From assembly GCF_022201045.2 (NCBI RefSeq), contig NC_068562.1:13329001-13393000 (forward strand): DNA of 64,000 nucleotides, given 5' to 3'. This DNA is from Citrus sinensis. Its lineage: Eukaryota > Streptophyta > Magnoliopsida > Sapindales > Rutaceae. Under the pieces are notes generated by a model. The model was given only the letters and a program-made list of their open reading frames with translations, was not told the origin of the DNA and made no database searches. Below, one piece after another: positions 39,356 through 50,561 of the stretch. The translations under genes and the position numbers were made by a program. Within the stretch, counting starts at the first letter, position 1. Every line of letters begins with the position of its first letter.

Positions 39356-39433
39356 ATGTCAACCAGAACAGAGGTGCTGACAAATCCCAAATCAAAGTCA
39401 AAACAACTACATACAAGTCTTCAGTTCAGATGA
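39356..39433 (+). other. Upstream ORF of 25 codons, stop overlaps an ATG of the TTM3 frame
   Basis: The uORF runs ATG 39356 to TGA 39431-39433. Its TGA overlaps, as ATGA, an ATG at 39430 that is in frame with the TTM3-like protein and would add 19 residues. The peptide is Lys/Ser/Thr-rich and shows no similarity to CDC26. Whether it is transcribed is not visible. Confidence 0.4.
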
Positions 39434-39486
39434 TCAAAGGCAAGCCGTTTATCAACTTTCTCAGGAAGTTGAGAACTTTAGTCCCA

Positions 39487-40104
39487 ATGGAAGTTGAAGT
39501 AAAGCTGCGCTTAAAAGACTCAACAGCCCACCAAAAGCTCTCAAACATTCTATCCCCTTATCACAAACAAACCCTTTTCCAAGAAAACATATTCTTTGAT
39601 GACAAAGACTCAAAGCTCTCATCAAACGCAGCAGTCCTTCGCCTGCGCTTCTACAACTTAAACTCTCATTGCATCCTCTCCCTCAAGGCAAAACCAACAA
39701 TCTCTGATGGCATTAGTCGCGTGCAAGAGCTGGAAGAGCCTGTCCCTTTGGCTACTGCCACTGAGTCTGTGGCAAAGCCGCAGCTTTTGGGTCAAATTGA
39801 TTCAAAGATTATGAAAATGGTGAAGCAAGAATATGGGGTTGGTGATGAATTTGTTTGTTTAGGTGGGTTTAAGAATGTGAGGGCTGTGTATGAGTGGAAA
39901 GGGTTGAAGTTGGAGTTGGATGAGACGACTTACGGGTTCGGTACAAGTTATGAGATTGAATGTGAGAGTTTGGAGCCTGAGAGGGATAGGAAATTGATTG
40001 AGGGGTTGTTGGAGGAGAATGGTATTGAGTATGACTTCTCAGACTTTTCCAAGTTTGCGGTCTTTCGATCTGGGAAGTTGCCTGGTTGGGTAAAGAATTT
40101 GTAA
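39487..40104 (+). CDS. TTM3: Triphosphate tunnel metalloenzyme 3-like (CYTH domain), 205 aa
   Basis: The CYTH-fold protein is likely a tripolyphosphatase, as shown for Arabidopsis TTM3. The start chosen is the ATG at 39487, giving MEVEVKLRL at the N-terminus. Its ExExK motif (E2, E4, K6) is the metal- and triphosphate-binding signature and is expected at the extreme start. Further tunnel residues are visible: the LRLR strand, CILSLKAKP, KLELDETTYGFGTSYEIECE, and the C-terminal SKFAVFRSGKLP. Length matches TTM3 (about 210 aa). There is no intron in the coding part. The frame stays open upstream to an ATG at 39430 and beyond, but an extension would bury the ExExK motif. In Arabidopsis the gene is bicistronic with CDC26; here no CDC26 frame is seen. 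Confidence 0.9.
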   Translation: MEVEVKLRLKDSTAHQKLSNILSPYHKQTLFQENIFFDDKDSKLSSNAAVLRLRFYNLNSHCILSLKAKPTISDGISRVQELEEPVPLATATESVAKPQLLGQIDSKIMKMVKQEYGVGDEFVCLGGFKNVRAVYEWKGLKLELDETTYGFGTSYEIECESLEPERDRKLIEGLLEENGIEYDFSDFSKFAVFRSGKLPGWVKNL

Positions 40105-41294
40105 GTAATGATTGTATAGGCAATTCGACATTAGTAGTAATTGGTGTAAGTTGATGGAAAATTATGCAAATTTTTGTTGGTTTTTCGAATTAGTGAACTT
40201 TTATTGCAAATTTTGTGAACATAGCTCATGTTTAAATTAAATTACTATTGAGTGTCTATGGCCGTCGTGAATAATTGTTAGGTATTTGTTGGAAATTAGT
40301 CAAATGCATTATGAACGCTAATTTAGTTTCCATATATCTGTTGACAATTGTCTGTAGTCTGGGGTTTCGAGGTTCATTTTGTTCTGATCCCAGAAGTTTA
40401 TAATGTGGTGAATACTGATACTATAGTTTGTAATCTTGTTGTTGAATGGGCAGTATTGTTGTTTGCTTATCACTGAAATGTTTAATCGGTGGTTAGACTT
40501 GGTATGGAGTATTAAAAGCTGGTCTTAGATGATTGTATTGGTTCATCCTGTCGACATTAAATTTAGCAGTGGAGTTTAGGAGAAACTTAGGAGTTTATAC
40601 TTTTTATAAATTTCAATTGTGTGAAAGGATTGGTTGACATTTTGAAGTTTGGGATGCTTGAGTCCAGGAAGTTGCGCCAGTTGGGGAACAATGATGAGAG
40701 TTTTGCAGTTCTTTTCTTTAATGAATGCTTGAATCTTCTTTTGAGCTCTGATGAATGTCGAATAATTGTGTGGCTGACTAGGCATAGTATAACTATATGG
40801 CAGATTCAGAACAGATTATAATGGATGAGTAAAACAGCCTAATTTTTCCCTCTGTTAACATGGCACTTCCCTTAATTAGATTACTGTTTCAATGGAAACT
40901 GTTAATCCAATTACATTAGACACAAAAAACAAAATATTGAAGCAATTGTGCTTAGAATGCATTCTTGCTTTACTGACCACTGTAGTCATGTTTAAATAAG
41001 TTTAGCACATATTACTTAAAGACATTACAATGCTGCCCATAAAAGGACCTGCTGATGATCAGTTTCCATACTTCAGAGGGGAAACGATGAAATATTACTT
41101 GATTTTTCTATTTTTAAGATTAAGATGTGCATTTTCTTCTGAATTTTTTATTTGCTCTCAGTTTTTTCTTGTCTCTTACGTGCTTCATTTATTTGACCAA
41201 AAGACAGAAAGATGCCATCCTTCTGGGTTTTAGTTAGGTCTTGGGAAAGCATCTTAATGAGATTGAAATACATTATTTAAGAAAATGGAGTATA

Positions 41295-44200
41295 AAATAG
41301 TAATAAAACTCGGAAACTTGCTTCCTTTCTGGTCTAAGAATTTCTCATGTGCTGTTCTGATTTTCTGGTATGGGACATACTATTATATAGCAGAAACTCT
41401 GTTTGTCTTTCCTTAGATGCAATCGATGAGTTCTGATTTCATGAGCTGGCAAGAAAACTCTTATTATCACTTTTAAGGTACCATTGGACTCCGAATTGGC
41501 AAATCACTTCTTGTTCAGAACTTCCATTATGTATGTCTATGTTGTCTCGTCTGTTTTAGAATTTCGTTCATATCATTCTACACTAGAACATCATTTCTCG
41601 TGTTCTTATTCTTGAAAATTCCTTATACAACTTTGCAGCCAAGAGTATCTGCATTTTAAACCAGAGTCAATGAGGTATAGGGTTTACTGTTAAAGTTCCT
41701 GTCATAGTCTCACTGGAATTTTTTTGGGGAAGATAGTCTGAATACATTTCAATATTATTGGATCAAATTGATGGCTTAATTCTCTGCTAACGAACTGCAT
41801 GCTTCCTATGTTGATGAAGCGACAAATTGATGGCCCTCGTTAGTCTATTGCGTCATTTATTTAGTGCTACTCTCTGCTTATCAAACATAAATCATTACTT
41901 CCAAGGTTTTGATATCAATGGGTACTTAGTATGGATGGTATCATAAGCAAAATTACCCGATGTAAGTTTTAAATTTTGGGATGGTTAAAGATTGTCCAGG
42001 TTTTTGACAAATTTCATTGGCAAAGTAGCATTTTTCTTTCATATATATACAGTGCTTAAAATGGTTTATGAGTAGTTATACGTTATTCATTTATACAACA
42101 AAGTATTTTCTAAAATGCAACTAATTTTGTTTACTCATAAAATTGGCATTTGAAATACCATCCTCCATACCTTGGATTTAATGTTGTTGAGAGATTGCTT
42201 TGGGGCAAAACAAATTAGCAAACACATTACTGGAGCGATTAATAAACTTGAACATGAGTTTGCATCAATTTAAGTTCTCAAAATTTGTTATAGAAATGAT
42301 AATTGCACTTAATACAAAACTGTTTTATTGGGATATTTACGACACAATGACAAATAAAAATAATAAGATGATAGATATTCATATTTTGTTCTTTAAGTCT
42401 GCCATCTTGATTTAATCATGGATTTTAAAAATATAAGCATGTCCAAGCAAAACAAATGACTAATGAACTTCTCATTCTGTTTTGCTACGATGATGTGCCA
42501 AAAAATTAAAAATTAAAAATGAATTTTACCTTAAAGAACATTCTTTCATGCACAATTCATCTTCTTGAATATTTATTTATTTTTTAATGTTGATTACTTA
42601 ATTAGTTAATAATCTTACGGCTTTTGACCCTTTATTTCTTGAAATTTCGAGTTAACTGTGTAATCTTTATTGCATCTTGCATTAGATATATGACTCACTC
42701 GCCCATTCCTCTGCCAAATGCTAAAATATATAAATACTCTGAATCTGCTACTTATGTTAGTAACATGAAGCGATGATTTTTGTCGTTTAGAGGCCATTAA
42801 GTTCCTCTGTTTTTTTTTTTTTTTTTTTTCTCTTTCTTTTTTAAGCTGTTTAATACTGTGCAAAAACTTACGGCCTGGTTGGCACTTCAGGCTATTCAAT
42901 TAATGATATCATCTCACAACAAGGCTTGTGGCAGATCAAGCACACGAAATTGAAACAATCATAGCAGTTCAAAGAGAAATTTGCTTCTTTTTTAGCTTAT
43001 AAGAAACAAAGCCGACTCTCCATACATTCACTGTATTTTCAAATGAAATTTTCTCAAAATTACAGAATTTATTTGGAACAGAGCCCTGTGTTAGTGGCAG
43101 TAAAAAAATGCTTAAGACATTAAACACCATAAATGTACCATGAAATTTTGCTAAGAAAATTTAAAAATAAAACAGAACCAATCCCTAGAGTTCATAAAAA
43201 CAGTAATAAGCTCAGAAACTTGCACCATTGTGGTCTAAGCATTTCTTATATGCTGGTATATATTATATGGGATGCTGTACCAAAGTAGCTAAATTTTTCC
43301 TTCCATCTTCAGTTGCAGGCATCGAGTTCTTATTTCTTGAACCACGAAATATACTAACAGTACTTTCAGATCTTGTGAGAATCGTACATAATTGTTGTTC
43401 ACACATATTTTTTGAGACCTTTATTGTGTATGCCTATGTTTTTCTTCACAGTCACATATGTTTTGAATTCCTTTTTCTCATTCGAAGATAATGCCTTGGT
43501 TTATCACGTTGGCGTAGCCATGGAGTATCTGTGTTTTGTAGAGACTTCAAATTTATGGCACATGCTTGCCGCTGGTGACTGCAATGATGATCTAACAAAC
43601 ACATCTTCATTTCAAGGAGTAGGGATCAGATTAACGGCAAGGATCGTTTGGATAAACTGAAATTGAAGAATTTTGATGGGTACTAGTAGTTTATTTATTC
43701 TAGCCTCGCACAAGTTTTAGGCCATACCTCAGGGTACTGACATAGAAAGATATGTGAAGGAAATAGTTCTGCTTGTAGAGTAGTTAGTGATTGGTGAATG
43801 AACTTGCATCAATTTAAGCAATAAAACTTTGGTATACACAGTCATCGTGACATGCTTATATTTCTCTCCCCACAAAAAATGGAAAAAAAAAATTAAATGG
43901 AAAAAATTTATTTATTTATTTTTTCAAAATTTTGATGTATTCTGATGTTGTGCCATCATCTAGTGGATCATGCACTTACATATTTCATATATTTAATTAG
44001 GACCGTAAAGAAATGTCGTCCTTAATTTTACAATTTATACAATAGTAATATAACTGACCGAGATTTTCTTTTTAATATTATATATAATTTTATACTAATT
44101 TTTTAATTGATTACTGCAATTGTGTGTACTTGCAAAGAAATGTTACCATTTTAAGTACAAAAATTAAAGAAAGATTATGTGCTTTCAAACTTTAGCTGCT

Positions 44201-44740
44201 TCCGATATATCATTAAAAAAACAATATGCGGTTTCAAACTTTGATTGCCTCCAATATATTATTGAAAAAACAATACGTGGTTTCAAACTTTAGTTGCCTC
44301 CAATAAATCATTTCAAACGCAGTATTATGTTTTGCAAAACTGTATTTGTAATTAGTTCGGAGCGGTGATAAGCGGTAATTATCCTCATAAGCATATCTAA
44401 TCAAACCTTCGCACACTTGACATATGTATGCTATCATGGATCGGCCACGAACAAAATTTCCAAAATTAATTTCATTCCAAGATCTTTCTTTCATGCACAA
44501 TTTGTTGCGGTTTACAAGAAAATTTGCTTCTGTTTTAAGCTTATAAGCAGTAAAACCAACTCTGCTTACATTCCTTGCGTCGTCTTATGAAAATTTCCAA
44601 CTTTGTGTTGCTGCTTACTGGAAAACACCAGAGACTTTAAGCACCATAACCGTACATTTAAGCACCATAACTGTTTCGGAATATAAAAGAAATAAGAGAA
44701 GAAAACGTTAAAAACAATTGTGTAAACTTTTTGTCAACCG
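41295..44740 (+). repeat. Diverged direct duplication, units about 1.9 and 1.5 kb
   Basis: A series of phrases recurs in the same order. Unit 1 has GTAATAAAACTCGGAAACTTGC (41300, read in two parts here), GGTCTAAGAATTTCTCATG, CGATGAGTTCTGATTTC, TTGCATCAATTTAAG (42260), CTTTCATGCACAATT (42543), AAATTTGCTTCTTTTTTAGC (42977) and ACACCATAAATGTACC (43124). Unit 2 has GTAATAAGCTCAGAAACTTG (43203), GGTCTAAGCATTTCTTATA, TCGAGTTCTTATTTC, TTGCATCAATTTAAG (43805), CTTTCATGCACAATT (44488), AAATTTGCTTCTGTTTTAAG (44520) and GCACCATAACCGTAC (44642). The copies have diverged a lot and carry different insertions. Confidence 0.72.
44180..44320 (+). repeat. Short tandem repeat, about 50-bp unit, 2.7 copies
   Basis: TTTCAAACTTTAGCTGC, TTTCAAACTTTGATTGCC and TTTCAAACTTTAGTTGCC each head a unit of about 50 bp that continues with TCC(A/G)ATATAT(C/T)ATT and AAAAACAATA. 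The array lies inside the second duplication unit. Confidence 0.8.
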
Positions 44741-45213
44741 GAGAGTTCTACTTAGGTGCAACTAAAATCAAATTTTCTTGGACAAACTGCCCAATGTTTG
44801 TTGTAATTGTTGTAACTAGTTTATGGAAAAGCTTTAAATGACAAAAGCTTTTACCACTCTTTATAATAAAGAGCTTCGAAGGTATACCAATGCTTGAGAA
44901 AGGATGCCCCAACTTGCCAGAGCACACAGAGCTCATCGAATAACATAGCAAATCTCTGGGTTAGCTTTTAGATCAGTAACATCTTTACTAACTTAATGAT
45001 TCATTGATGAAAATGCATCAGAACGAATATGATCATATTTAAATCTAGCTACCTAGTTTCATACCAGAAGGGTACAACATTCAGTAAACTAAATTAATCT
45101 TTTCCCAACTCTATCAACTAAACCACCTTAAATATTTTTGCTTCCTGAAAATTATAAATCAATAAATGGCACCAGGACTGCACATTAAATAAAAGAAACG
45201 AACATTAAATATC

Positions 45214-47304
45214 TCATTTCTTCCTTTTGGATGGTGGGCCCTTTGGCTCGTCATCGTCGTCGTCATCATCCTCATCATCCTCATCATCGTCGTCATCGTC
45301 GTCCTCATCATCGTCCTCATTGTCATTATCATCATCATCTTCATCGCCATCACTATCACCATTGGCCTCAGCATCATCATCATCAGAATCCTCTGCCTCA
45401 TAATCACTTCCATCGTCTCCATCGCCATCTTCCTCCTCATCAGCATCGCTGTTGTCGTCGTCACTATCGGCATCCTCAGTTTCACCAGCATCTTTGTTTT
45501 CCTCGACAGGCTTTTTCACTTTAGTCAGTTCATCCAGTGGAAATCTGCAATACAATGTATCCAGTACTCAATTACTTCAACACCCTATATTATGAATAAC
45601 TAGGAAGAATTCAAAGTTTCAAATAAAATGGAAAGTAAAAATCAAAACTTTCTTACCTATAATATGCTGCTGTTGAGCTTGGAAATATTTTTTTGTCATC
45701 AAACTGGTATCCAATCTGATAGTGGCAAAATGTGTTAAGATAAGCATATATTATCAGCAAAAATAAACACAAACCCGGAAATCTTTTGAATAAGGTATTA
45801 AGGCCAATATTCCATTTAACAACAGGCAAACAAATCAGCTTACATATTGCAATGTAACAAAACAATGGTAGAAGGAACAGGATTATAGGAAGCACAAACA
45901 AACTTGAAAAGATGAGTGGATAATCTGAAAACAAGATATAACCAGGTTCAGGTTGGGAAAAGAGTTGAGAATAATGGGAATCCTTGGGAAGGCGGAAATT
46001 TACTGTTCTTAAGGCCTAATTTCATGATTTTGGGAAACGGCTTTTTATAAAGTTAATTAATAAGCAGAGCATTTAACATTTGCATAGATATATATGGAAG
46101 CAACAAAGTATCAGCAAGATATGATCAGACTTTTAGGAATCAAAATCTTAAAGACAACAAAAAGTAGAGACCCAGTTGTACGTAGGTGCTAAGATCCAGG
46201 AAAAGCTCCTAGAATTATACAAGAAAAAACTAATTTCTTTTGATTGAACAACACCTATGTATCACGTCAGCTTGGCCGCCATGAAAACTTAAAATACTAA
46301 ACTACAATAGAAATCTATACTTATGTTTGATTCATTTCTAGTTTTGGTAAAATACAAATATCGCTCTCTACAACAGTATCAGCATCACACTTGGCTGAAC
46401 CACAAACTGTTAGAACCTAAAAATGACTACTCAAACATATTATCTTCTCTTAGCAGTGCCTTACAAACCAGATAATTAGAATGGCTTGTGGACAATATAT
46501 ATGAGATAGCGACAAACTAGCAAAAGCGAACAACTTCAGCAAAATGAATGATAGCCTAACAAAATTGATAAACTAATAATATATTTGATCCACCCGAATC
46601 GATCTATAAATATTCCAAAAAGCCCAGGAGAAATAGCCTAACGTAATTGTTAACAACAAATTACTACAAGGATCCTGAATTCATCCATAAATGTTCCAAT
46701 GCCCCAAGGGAATAATACCCTAACAAATTTGGTAACAACAAATTAATAAGAGGAATATTCATTCCACCCGAATTAATCCATCAATATTCCAACAATCCCC
46801 AAGACATTTTCACAACCCCAATAATTTCAATTTTCAAATCCTTTGAACAGAGGAAAAGCCCGCTAAAATTAACACCCGCGTAATCACAAATCAAAAATTT
46901 TCAATTCATTTCGCTAGGCCCTTGTCTTTCAAGAACTACCCGCTTAAAAACTTAACCCAAATAATACAAAACCCCGTTTTGCCATTGTTAGGTCACAAAA
47001 GGTGTCAACTTACTCACCAATCAACAATCAACAAGAACATCCTCAAAATCGCAAAACCCTACTCAATTAAAACATACCCACCAACAAAAACGTCACTACA
47101 ATCAAATCAAAGAAGCGAACATACATCAATTTTACAATCTGAGAAAAAAAATGGTGTAAGACAGAGCTCAGGTAAACAGTAATGTACCACCAAGAGAAGG
47201 CAAAGAAGGGACTTTTGAGTCTCTCCCACCAAAGATTGCATCACAGTGCTCAAAATGATCCCCATAACAACGGTATTGCTATGCAAAAGAGTACCCACCT
47301 CCAT
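45214..47304 (-). CDS. Asp/Glu-rich acidic protein of unknown function (3 exons proposed, 5' exon uncertain)
   Basis: Two exons are clear on the minus strand: 45715-45657 (starting IGYQFDDKKIFPSST) and 45544-45214 (FPLDELTKVKKP, then a tail of nearly 90 residues dominated by Asp and Glu, ending PPSKRKK and TGA). They join in phase across an Arg codon. The tail resembles histone-chaperone or spermine-binding-protein-like acidic tails, and the terminal basic KRKK could be a nuclear signal. The 5' exon is less certain. A frame from ATG 47304 to a donor at 47188 (or 47191, three bases apart) ends in the right phase and reads MEVGTLLHSNTVV, then MGIILSTVMQSLVG. Starting at that second Met (47265) would give a myristoylation-like MGxxxS. 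I do not know the function. Confidence 0.6.
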
Positions 47305-47464
47305 TGCTGGGAGTACAAGCTTCAAAATGACAGCTTGAAGAAACAAACAGACACCAAAAAACAACTGAAGAAATGAAACGAGAGTAGATCAAGACAGAAA
47401 AGAGTGAAGGGTTTTTAAAGGGTAAGTGAAGAGTCAAGACTCGAGAGTAAAGTATAGAAAATTG

Positions 47465-47474
47465 TTTAGGGTTT
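47465..47474 (-). promoter_or_regulatory. Telo-box upstream of the acidic-protein gene
   Basis: AAACCCTAAA on the minus strand lies about 160 bp upstream of the proposed start. Confidence 0.5.
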
Positions 47475-47598
47475 TGACTGTGTTGTCTTCATTTGGACTT
47501 GTTGAGTTGTACTTTGTCCGCATTGAGTTGTAGCTGTTAAAACTCTGCGTCAGCATTTAGCTTTCCTTGAACAGTTGCAACCAAGTACCCCTTTTTTT

Positions 47599-47634
47599 TA
47601 AAAGAAAAGAAAAGAAAAGAAAAGAAAAGAAAAA
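47599..47634 (+). repeat. (AAAAG)n microsatellite
   Basis: About seven perfect AAAAG units follow a T run in the upstream region of the acidic-protein gene. Confidence 0.9.
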
Positions 47635-47785
47635 TATTGTAGTTTTTGATTGAATTCAGATGAATTAATTCTTTAAAATTAAAAAATAATAACTAATTCT
47701 ATTTTCAACTATTTTCTTATGTATATAATAAAACTTTAGTTTTTTACAAAATAAGTATAATGAAACCTTTATTTATGTTGACAAC

Positions 47786-48164
47786 TAGGGTTGGTAATGG
47801 GACGTGATGGGATGGGATTTACCAATTCCAGTCCCATCCCGTATATGCAAATGAGATGAAAAATATCTCAGTCCCATCTCTATATTTTTTTTGGGACAAA
47901 AATATGTCCCAATCCTATCCCAAAAGAGATGAGATCCTGCGGGATCCTATCCCAATTGGAAAAATTTTCATTCTTAATTGGTAATGAGACGGGATGGGAC
48001 GGAATTTGTCAATCCCACTCCCGTCCCGCATATGTAATTGGGATAAAAAAAGGTCTCACTCTCGTCCCAAATTTTTTTATGGGACAAAAATATGTCCCAA
48101 TCCCGTCCTAAATGGGATGGAATCCCGCAGGATCCCATCCCATCAGAAAAAATTACCATCCCTA
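47786..48164. mobile_element. hAT-type MITE, internally dimeric, perfect 8-bp target duplication
   Basis: The element starts TAGGGTTGGTAATGGGACG and ends, on the other strand, TAGGGATGGTAATTTTTTC. The inner GATGGGATGGGA is shared by both arms. It is flanked by identical TTGACAAC at 47778-47785 and 48165-48172. Inside, a roughly 188-bp sequence is repeated head to tail: TTGGTAATGGGACGTGATGG near 47791, TTGGTAATGAGACGGGATGG near 47978, with CCCGTATATGCAAATG/CCCGCATATGTAATTG and TGGGACAAAAATATGTCCCA in both halves. There is no coding capacity. The 8-bp duplication and TAGGG ends place it in the hAT superfamily. Confidence 0.88.
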
Positions 48165-48971
48165 TTGACAACAAAATTTAGTTTAATAATTATGAGGCTG
48201 AAGTCTTCATAGAGACGTTGATGCCACTGCTTAAATTTGCAGGTTAGGGAAAGTGATTTGCTCCTCTTGATTTTAGTGACTAACTTCTTGAGAACTCGTG
48301 TTTCAATCATCAAATTATACAAAATGATTAAAGGGCATCAAAACGTTTTAATGGCAAATAATTTTTTGACGCTTAAGTTAGTTTATGAGTTTTCATTTGA
48401 AAAACTAAAAGAGATGAAGAAAAAAAAAAGAAGGTTTTTAACTCGGAAAGTAATAGAAAAGAAATTGTAATCAAACATAAATATTAATGCATGTTTTGAA
48501 GACCCCTTTTGGTTTTTATAGGTATGAAAATTGTAACCATTGAATTATTAATTCGAATCTTCCTAAATTATCGAACATAAAGGATTTTCTCTTTAACCTC
48601 CTGTTTAGTTACTGGTGATATGGCATTATCTGTAACAAAATATTTAGAAATAAAAGAAAGAATTTTTTATGGGTTTAAAAAAAAATTGTTATCAATGTAA
48701 CTAGTGTGTGGGAAAAGAGTCGTGATAATCCCATGAATTGTTGAAATGATCATGGAGACTTCTTTATTTTTAGAGATAGTCTAAAAGTTTTTGAACAATT
48801 ATACCAAATGAAATAAACTTGGGTCACTATAATTCAAAGACATTATTATCTATAAAAAAAAGTTCCATTGCCATGTTTTAAAATCAATGGGCCCCCCTTG
48901 ATTATCTTGCCAAATTATGGGATGCTACTGTCTTTTACCCACTTAGAAAGTAAATTTGCCAATTTCTCTCT

Positions 48972-49450
48972 ACTGAAATCAATATATATCACTTATTTCC
49001 TACTGTTTTTATAATAGTTAATAATCATCTAGCATCATAATTTTATAATATTATCCTTATTTTTAAATATATTTTTTCATATTTATTGTAAATTAAATAA
49101 ATCATATAAAAAGAAATAAAAATAAAAATTTAAGTACTAAAAATAATAAATATATGTTTTGATGTGAATAAAAATTCATAATAAGATATTTTCTTGTAAT
49201 TTTTGTTATATTTTATGTTTATTAAAAGAAAATATTTATAGAATAATAAAAATTATAAGAAAATATCTTATTATTAATCTTTTATTCACATTAAAAGAAA
49301 ATATTTCTTATTTTTAGTGCTTAATTTATAATAAATATAAACAAAAGTATACTGAAAAAATAAGGGTACTGTAAAATTATGTTCATAATGGGTTGTTGGC
49401 TATTATAAAAACAATTGGGAAGTAAATGGTATGTATTAATTTCAATAAGG
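48972..49450. mobile_element. Near-spacerless foldback (inverted repeat about 2 x 235 bp)
   Basis: The left half reads ACTGAAATCAATATATATCA, TGTTTTTATAATAG, CATAATTTTA, CCTTATTTTT, TTTATTGTAAATTAA, ACTAAAAATAA, GATGTGAATAAAA and ATAATAAGATATTTTCTT. The reverse complement of the right half reads the same blocks in order: ATTGAAATTAATACATACCA, TTGTTTTTATAATAG, CATAATTTTA, CCTTATTTTT, TTTATTATAAATTAA, ACTAAAAATAA, AATGTGAATAAAA, ATAATAAGATATTTTCTT. The left arm carries an extra stretch of about 37 bp. A transcript would form a long hairpin. Outer ends and target duplication are not clear. Confidence 0.8.
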
Positions 49451-49485
49451 ATAAAATTATTAATCTTTCTTATAAAAATTGGATG

Positions 49486-50218
49486 GAGTTATTTCCACCC
49501 TACTATTTTTGTAAATGCACCCCACTTTTAGAAAATAATTATAATGATTTCACAGTATTCTTAAAAAAATGAATAAATAAAAGTTTTGTACAGTTAATCA
49601 ATTAAATCTTTCTATTAATTTTTTTTCTTAGATTCTTTGACCATCTTTAATAATAAGTTTTAATATAAGTTTTATTTTACTATTTTATTATTATGATATA
49701 AAAGACAAAATTACCCTCATAAAATATGAGTTATTATATCTAATAATTTAGGTATTTAATTTTGTGACTTATAATCTAATATTTTCAAATGAAACCTAAT
49801 TATTATTTCCCTAACCTTAGGTGTAAGTAACATAAATTTAACAGCCTAATAATTTACATAAGAATTGTGCTATCAAGACACTATATTAGTTTAATTAAAA
49901 AATAATAATCACACTAATGAAGTAGTATTAGAAACAATGAGTTTGGTTCAAATTAGAAAAAAAATGAAGTTAAAGTAAATTCTTGATAATTTTACTTTGT
50001 AAGGGTAAAATAATCAATTTAATCTTATGTCAAAACAATCTTTATAATCAAATATACTAAATAAATCTAAGTAACAAAAAAGTGAATTAACATAGATTTA
50101 GTTAATTAATTCTCTAAAACTCTTTTTCATTAAAATTTTTTAAAAATAATGTACAATTTTTATAATTATTTTTTTAAAATAAAGTGGATTCACAAAAAAA
50201 TGTAGGGTGGAGATATCA
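49486..50218. mobile_element. Putative non-autonomous element with about 60-bp inverted ends
   Basis: The left end reads TTATTTCCACCCTAC, ATTTTTGTAAATGCACC, CCACTTTTAG and AAAATAATTATAA. On the other strand the right end reads TATCTCCACCCTAC, TTTTTTTGTGAATCC, ACTTTATTTT and AAAATAATTATAA. The interior (about 600 bp) is AT-rich and non-coding. No target duplication was identified. Confidence 0.6.
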
Positions 50219-50561
50219 TCACTCACAAAAATTGTCAAATAAAGATATTTGATACCGAAAGAATATTTGCCAGTTTACAATCGTCAAATACACCGTTATT
50301 TCACAATTGAAAATGGTCAAATATGCCCGTTTTCCTTGCAGTAGTAATCCTTCAAAATTGATATCCCCAACGTTAAAACAATTTCCTGAATCAATGAAAT
50401 TATAGTTATATTTAAATGAAAAAAAAATATTGTTTGTAGCTAGAGAGTGGACTTGGTCATTAATTACTCATTAACAAATACCAATTGAGATGTTTCATTT
50501 TAGTTGAGTGGTCGATATATTACTCAGCCAATCAAATTGCAAGACATCAAGTCTGTGGTGG

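Larger units (their letters stand above)
40105..45213. other. 5.1 kb spacer, mostly a diverged segmental tandem duplication
   Basis: The first 1.2 kb holds the 3' side of the TTM3-like gene and nothing else recognisable. The rest is two related segments (41295-43200 and 43201-44740). A 22-T run lies near 42810-42830. No frame in it resembles a known protein. Confidence 0.55.

Noticed and set aside
39316..39486. N-terminal extension of the TTM3-like protein
   Set aside because: The frame is open, but the first codon is TTG. The extension is Lys-rich low-complexity sequence and would displace the ExExK motif from its usual position at the N-terminus.
42615..42899. Minus-strand Lys-rich frame
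   Set aside because: It arises from the poly-T run near 42810-42830.
45231..45524. His-rich plus-strand frame
   Set aside because: It is the complement of the Asp codon run of the acidic protein.
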